Below are positions 36,331-39,417 of a stretch of 39,417 bases of DNA, piece after piece. The notes beneath the pieces were generated by a model. That model was not told the origin of the DNA and did not search any database. It saw only the letters and a list, made by a program, of their open reading frames with translations. The position numbers were made by a program, and so were the translations under genes. Within the stretch, counting starts at the first letter, position 1, and every line of letters starts with the position of its first letter. Source of the stretch: Clostridia bacterium (GTDB lineage: Bacteria > Bacillota > Clostridia > Christensenellales > Aristaeellaceae); assembly GCA_017512905.1 (NCBI GenBank), contig JAFWEL010000061.1, positions 1 to 39,417 on the forward strand. Direction: 5' to 3'.

Positions 36331-36403
36331 ACCAACCAATTTAAGACAATTGCTCATATCTTATGGAATGCCGAATTCAGCGGTAATTGTTGCCCGATTA
36401 ATG

Positions 36404-36445
36404 TTTGCATTGTGTACGTTATTATGGTATACTTAACAATGCAAA
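36404..36445 (+). promoter_or_regulatory. Promoter inside an inverted repeat, before hsdM
   Basis: TTGCAT (36405-36410), 17 nt, TATACT (36428-36433). TTTGCATTGT (36404-36413) and ACAATGCAAA (36436-36445) are exact complements and enclose the promoter, which suggests repressor control. Restriction-modification genes are often tightly regulated this way. Confidence 0.75.
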
Positions 36446-36521
36446 TATGATAATATGTGGAGATGTTTGTTAACAAACCACATTAGCTGCCGAATATTTG
36501 AAAAGGAAAGGAAAACGTAAC

Positions 36522-37145
36522 ATGGTTACAGGCGAACTGAAAAACAAGATCGATGGCATTTGGGATATATTCTGGTCTTCCGGCCTGACCAATCCGCTGA
36601 CGGTAATCGAGCAGATCACCTATCTGATGTTTATCAAGATCCTCGACGACAATGAGCTGCGCAAGGAAGCCAATGCTGCCGCATTTGATATGCCTGTTGT
36701 TGATCCAATCTTTGACGCGGAACATCAAAACTGTCGCTGGAGCAACTTCCGACATTATGATGCGGACTCGATGTTCAGCAACATGACGGACAAGGTGTTC
36801 CCCTTCATCAAAAATGACCTGACCACCGGCAAGGATACCGCCTTTGCACGTTACATGAAGGATGCGCTGTTTATGGTGCCCTCAGCCCGAGTGCTGGTGA
36901 AGGTCGTGGATGCACTAGACAGCCTGGATCTGAACAACAAGGATATCATGGGCGATGTGTATGAATACTTGCTCTCCCAGATCGCCCAAAGCGGCACCAA
37001 CGGCCAGTTCCGCACGCCGCGCCACATCATCAAGATGATGGTTGAGCTGATGCAGCCGACGCTGGAGGACACCATCTGCGATATAAAAACTCCGACTTTG
37101 ATACAATTTAATTATTCGACGGCGGCTTACCTCCAAGCAGGGTAA
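36522..37145 (+). pseudogene. hsdM: Truncated type I restriction-modification methyltransferase (HsdM)
   Basis: About 187 residues match the HsdM N-terminal helical domain: NKIDGIWDIFWSSGLTNPLT, EQITYLMFIKILDD, and GQFRTPRHIIKMMVELMQPT. The match ends at EDTICD (about 37083), where DPACGTGGF (SAM-binding motif) should follow; instead come about 20 unrelated residues and a stop at a repeat-rich junction. The catalytic NPPF motif and specificity and restriction subunits are absent, so no methylase is made. The start MVTGELKNK follows AAAGGAAAACGTAAC. Confidence 0.88.
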
Positions 37146-37210
37146 GTTTTTTTATGAGCAGGGTAAGTTGGACAGGCAGCAGGGTAAGTTGGACACGAGG
37201 GGGGTAAGTT
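37136..37210 (+). repeat. Direct repeats of about 21 bp at the hsdM break point
   Basis: AGCAGGGTAAGTT occurs at 37136 and AGCAGGGTAAGTTGGACA at 37157 and 37178, exactly 21 bp apart. A fourth, GGGGTAAGTT, ends at 37210. Repeated 20-bp units of this kind are found at the ends of IS21-like and some other transposons. No transposase is in the window, so this looks like one end of a lost or rearranged element. Confidence 0.55.
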
Positions 37211-37300
37211 TTCATTATTCCCCGTTCACCGTGGTAGATTTCGACACATTCGGTGAGTATAATGTGACATGGAAATCAGGGCTTGACGGAGGGAAAAAAG

Positions 37301-37648
37301 GTGAGTGATTATAATGAGGATTTCTGGAAATCATTAGATGAGTTGGTGAACACTTCCGAAATCGTAATCGACAGACCAAAAGGATCTACCCATCCAAGGT
37401 TTCCGGATTTCATATATCGGGTTGACTACGGTTACCTGAGAGATACTACCTCTATGGATGGAGCAGGAATTGATGTATGGGTCGGAAGCGGTAAGAAAAC
37501 AGTCGATGCCATCATGTGCATTGTCGATTTGATGAAGCGAGACTCCGAGATCAAGATACTGATTGGCTGTACAGAAGAGGAAAAGATGGAAGTATATAAA
37601 ACGCATAATGAAACGCAGTATATGAAAGGCGTTTTGATACGTAGATAA
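37301..37648 (+). CDS. Inorganic-pyrophosphatase-like protein
   Basis: 115 residues, using GTG after GGAGGGAAAAAAG. FWKSLDELVNTSEIVIDRPK, GSTHPRFPDFIYRVDYGYLR, GAGIDVWVGS resembles the small inorganic pyrophosphatase-like proteins of Clostridia (RPKGSxHPR, DYGYL, D-G-x-x-D-V). The usual aspartate triad of family I is partly visible (D-G-A-G-I-D). Activity not certain; it could be a standalone cargo gene of the inserted region. Confidence 0.6.
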   Translation: MSDYNEDFWKSLDELVNTSEIVIDRPKGSTHPRFPDFIYRVDYGYLRDTTSMDGAGIDVWVGSGKKTVDAIMCIVDLMKRDSEIKILIGCTEEEKMEVYKTHNETQYMKGVLIRR

Positions 37649-37672
37649 ATCGGTGTTGAAGGAGAAGGAGAT

Positions 37673-37840
37673 ATGGTAAGAAATATTCAGATTCAAGATG
37701 CACAAGACTTGGAGTATATATGCAAAATGTCTTTGGGCCACGAAACGACAGCCGCGCTTCTCGAACAACGCATCAAGGAGTTATCCAACAACTCCAACTA
37801 CTCTCTTTTAGTGTATCACAAGAAAATTATGTCGAATTGA
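37673..37840 (+). pseudogene. N-terminal fragment of a GNAT acetyltransferase
   Basis: MVRNIQIQDAQDLEYICKMS then LGHETTAALLEQRIKELSNN, SNYSLLVYHKK is the start of a GNAT domain (the first strand and helices). It stops after 55 residues, before the acetyl-CoA motif. It is probably a break left by the insertion of the tet(40) segment. GAAGGAGAAGGAGAT precedes the ATG. Confidence 0.65.
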
Positions 37841-37904
37841 CAGCCGCCTCCGCTATACCGAATAAGGAAATAAAGAGTCCTCAAATTTTGCGCTACTAAA
37901 TGAA

Positions 37905-37932
37905 GACGAGCGGAAGTAATCTCCCGCTCGTC
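37905..37932 (-). terminator. Terminator of tet(40)
   Basis: GACGAGCGG (37905-37913) pairs with CCGCTCGTC (37924-37932); on the minus strand the hairpin is followed by TTCATTT. It lies 21 nt after the tet(40) stop. Confidence 0.75.
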
Positions 37933-37953
37933 AGTAAACTTAACTATGCCATA

Positions 37954-39174
37954 TCAATCCCGCTTCTTTCCCGCCACCGGCACTAAGAACAGCGCGGGCA
38001 ACAGCAGGAAAGCGGTACAGACCAGCCCCCAGGGTATGGACACCTGCTGGGCTACCAGCCCCACAATAGGCCCGCCGATGATCTGCCCGAAAGAGTCCAG
38101 CTGTCCGCTGGTGGAAAAGACTGTGGCGCGCATTTTCTCATCCACTTGGTCGTTCATCCAGGCGGCCAGCACAGGCTCCTTGATGGTGCGCATAAGCCCC
38201 GCCAGCAGGAACACCAACAACATGAACCAAAAGCTCCGCCCCACCGCGAAGAGAACCAGGAACAGGATATACCCGGCGCTGGTGGACATGACCACACTGG
38301 TTCGGCTGACAGTCCCTTTTTTCTCCATGCGGGCGATGAGCAACTGAGAAGCCAGAATACCTAAGCCGTTGCCGATAAGACTGATAACACCGAACCAAGT
38401 GACGCTGTTCAGCGGCCCGATAACGGGTATTACCGTGTCATCCAGAAAATGAGCGGTGGAGAGCCGGTCAAAGCCTTCACTGGCAAGTCCCCCGCATAGT
38501 GTGATTGCTAAGAGCGCCAGCAACACAGGTGCGCCTTTCACAAAGCCCAGGTTGAGCTTGAACAGGCAGACAAAGTCTTTAAGCAAGCCCTGCCGTTCCT
38601 CAATAGCAGGGGAGAAGTTGGTTTCTGGCATGATGCGAACCATCACCAGCCCCAACAACAAGCACAAACTGCCCCCCAAGATGACAGGCATTTGCAGGTT
38701 TATGTTTCCCAGCAGTGTGCCCAGCACCACGCCCAGAACGCCGCCGATTTGCCCCATTTGACTGCCCCGCAGGAACACCTTGTCTATGGGTTTGTCCTCT
38801 TCCTCCGAGGCAATCCACGCCTCCAGAGCGCCGGTGATGAAGGTATCACCGCAACCCCAGACAACCTGGGCCAGCAGAACCGGCGCGAACCACGGTAGCG
38901 CACCCTCCATCAGAAAGCCCAGGCCGTAGAGGAACATTCCAATCAGCACCGAGCGCCGACGGCTATACAAATCCGCCACCACACCGGTGGGCATCTCGAA
39001 CAGAAAGCAGGAGGTCTCCTGAACCGTCCCTACCAGGACAAGCTGGAAAGCATCCAGCTGCACCACCTCCAGGTGGTACACGATGGAAAGCACTGTGGAC
39101 ATAGAAACCGCCAGGGAAGAGACAAATCGGAACAGCAGGTAGACAGAATATGCCTTTGAATTTTTAGCAAACAT
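37954..39174 (-). CDS. tet(40): Tetracycline efflux MFS transporter Tet(40)
   Basis: 406 residues from the ATG after AAAGGAGAATGTAACTTC (a 7-codon longer frame is not used). It starts MFAKNSKAYSVYLLFRFVSS, contains the MFS loop ADLYSRRRSVLIG, and has about twelve hydrophobic segments. The whole sequence reads as Tet(40), an inner-membrane drug/proton antiporter known from gut Clostridia, often next to a mosaic tet(O/32/O). I identify it from memory; a few residues may differ. It lies opposite to neighbouring genes, with its own terminator. Confidence 0.85.
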   Translation of the reverse strand: MFAKNSKAYSVYLLFRFVSSLAVSMSTVLSIVYHLEVVQLDAFQLVLVGTVQETSCFLFEMPTGVVADLYSRRRSVLIGMFLYGLGFLMEGALPWFAPVLLAQVVWGCGDTFITGALEAWIASEEEDKPIDKVFLRGSQMGQIGGVLGVVLGTLLGNINLQMPVILGGSLCLLLGLVMVRIMPETNFSPAIEERQGLLKDFVCLFKLNLGFVKGAPVLLALLAITLCGGLASEGFDRLSTAHFLDDTVIPVIGPLNSVTWFGVISLIGNGLGILASQLLIARMEKKGTVSRTSVVMSTSAGYILFLVLFAVGRSFWFMLLVFLLAGLMRTIKEPVLAAWMNDQVDEKMRATVFSTSGQLDSFGQIIGGPIVGLVAQQVSIPWGLVCTAFLLLPALFLVPVAGKKRD

Positions 39175-39245
39175 GAAGTTACATTCTCCTTTCAAATCTC
39201 ATTTTATATGACTTTTGCAAGCTGTTAAGCTAACTTGTGGAACAT

Positions 39246-39417
39246 ATGCCGAACCTTATCTATACGGCTATTCGGGCGGCGGGGCTGGATGACCGGCTGA
39301 CCGACAGCGGCCTGATATCCTTTCAGCTCTGTAAGGCATACGCTCCGCCCGTTGGTGTAAAAGGCCAGATCAGTACGGTATGCCTGTATACAGCGGGCGG
39401 GAATCTCGCCAGTAAAG
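39246..39417 (+). CDS. Partial open frame at the window edge
   Basis: From ATG the frame reads [37 protein letters not shown] and on to the end of the window without a stop. The frame is also open for four codons before the ATG. No convincing ribosome site. It could be the start of a mobile-element protein or an inner fragment; not recognised. Confidence 0.35.
   Translation, partial: MPNLIYTAIRAAGLDDRLTDSGLISFQLCKAYAPPVGVKGQISTVCLYTAGGNLASK

Noticed and set aside
37136-37210. CRISPR array
   Set aside because: The units are about 21 bp with only a few bases between them and no real spacers; transposon-end repeats fit better.
1-39417. tRNA or rRNA genes
   Set aside because: No cloverleaf with conserved arms or rRNA-like stretch was noticed on either strand; a tRNAscan run would be decisive.

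Overview
The window looks like part of a large phage-like or plasmid-like mobile element from a GC-rich gut Firmicute (Clostridia). This rests on strong Shine-Dalgarno sites, clostridial phage families (DUF2815, DUF2800, VapE-type helicase, family A polymerase, DUF3846, DUF4314, DUF6809, DUF1492), a tetracycline-efflux gene that reads as tet(40), and no host housekeeping genes. No capsid, tail or terminase genes are visible.

(1) 186-6944, plus strand: a tight operon of about 16 mostly tiny unknown genes plus an amidoligase and a class II glutamine-amidotransferase-like protein. The gaps between genes hold TEN copies of a self-cleaving RNA, the type I hammerhead ribozyme. Each has core CUGANGA, a capped stem II, GAAA, a capped stem III and a short closing stem I. 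Eight have the canonical U-C cleavage site just upstream of a gene leader. Two carry an identical hairpin insertion at the cleavage site and look inactive. Downstream of most cleavage sites lies a short hairpin and then the ribosome-binding site. Several upstream stop codons lie inside the catalytic core. The arrangement predicts a polycistronic transcript that cuts itself into defined gene segments. This is the most striking feature of the window. A strong terminator ends the operon at 6918-6944.

(2) 7123-27111, mostly minus strand: a phage-type replication and metabolism block. In transcription order from the right: small unknown ORF, XRE regulator, MetK, DUF2800, DUF2815, (plus-strand XRE regulator), SLOG protein, family A DNA polymerase, about ten small genes (DUF3846, DUF4314, DUF7678), VapE-like primase-helicase, an AT-rich gap that could be an origin, SNF2-type helicase, VRR-NUC nuclease, two ParB-like proteins, a DUF1492 sigma-like regulator and small proteins. 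Terminator-like hairpins sit 26-28 nt before both the polymerase and VapE starts, suggesting attenuation or antitermination.

(3) 27236-31607, plus strand: an apparent defence cassette of NACHT NTPase, DHH phosphoesterase and WYL regulator with well-formed promoters.

(4) 31661-36330, plus strand: a DNA-damage module of LexA-type HTH protein lacking the protease domain, small proteins, HIRAN protein, RecA, and a Y-family polymerase plus YolD-like partner. A LexA-type box lies inside the polymerase promoter.

(5) 36404-39417: a scarred region with hsdM cut off in its SAM-binding motif at a junction with about 21-bp direct repeats, a pyrophosphatase-like gene, a GNAT fragment, tet(40) on the minus strand and a partial ORF. 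It looks like a later insertion of resistance DNA.

All assignments are from reading the sequence and from memory of families; no database search was run.
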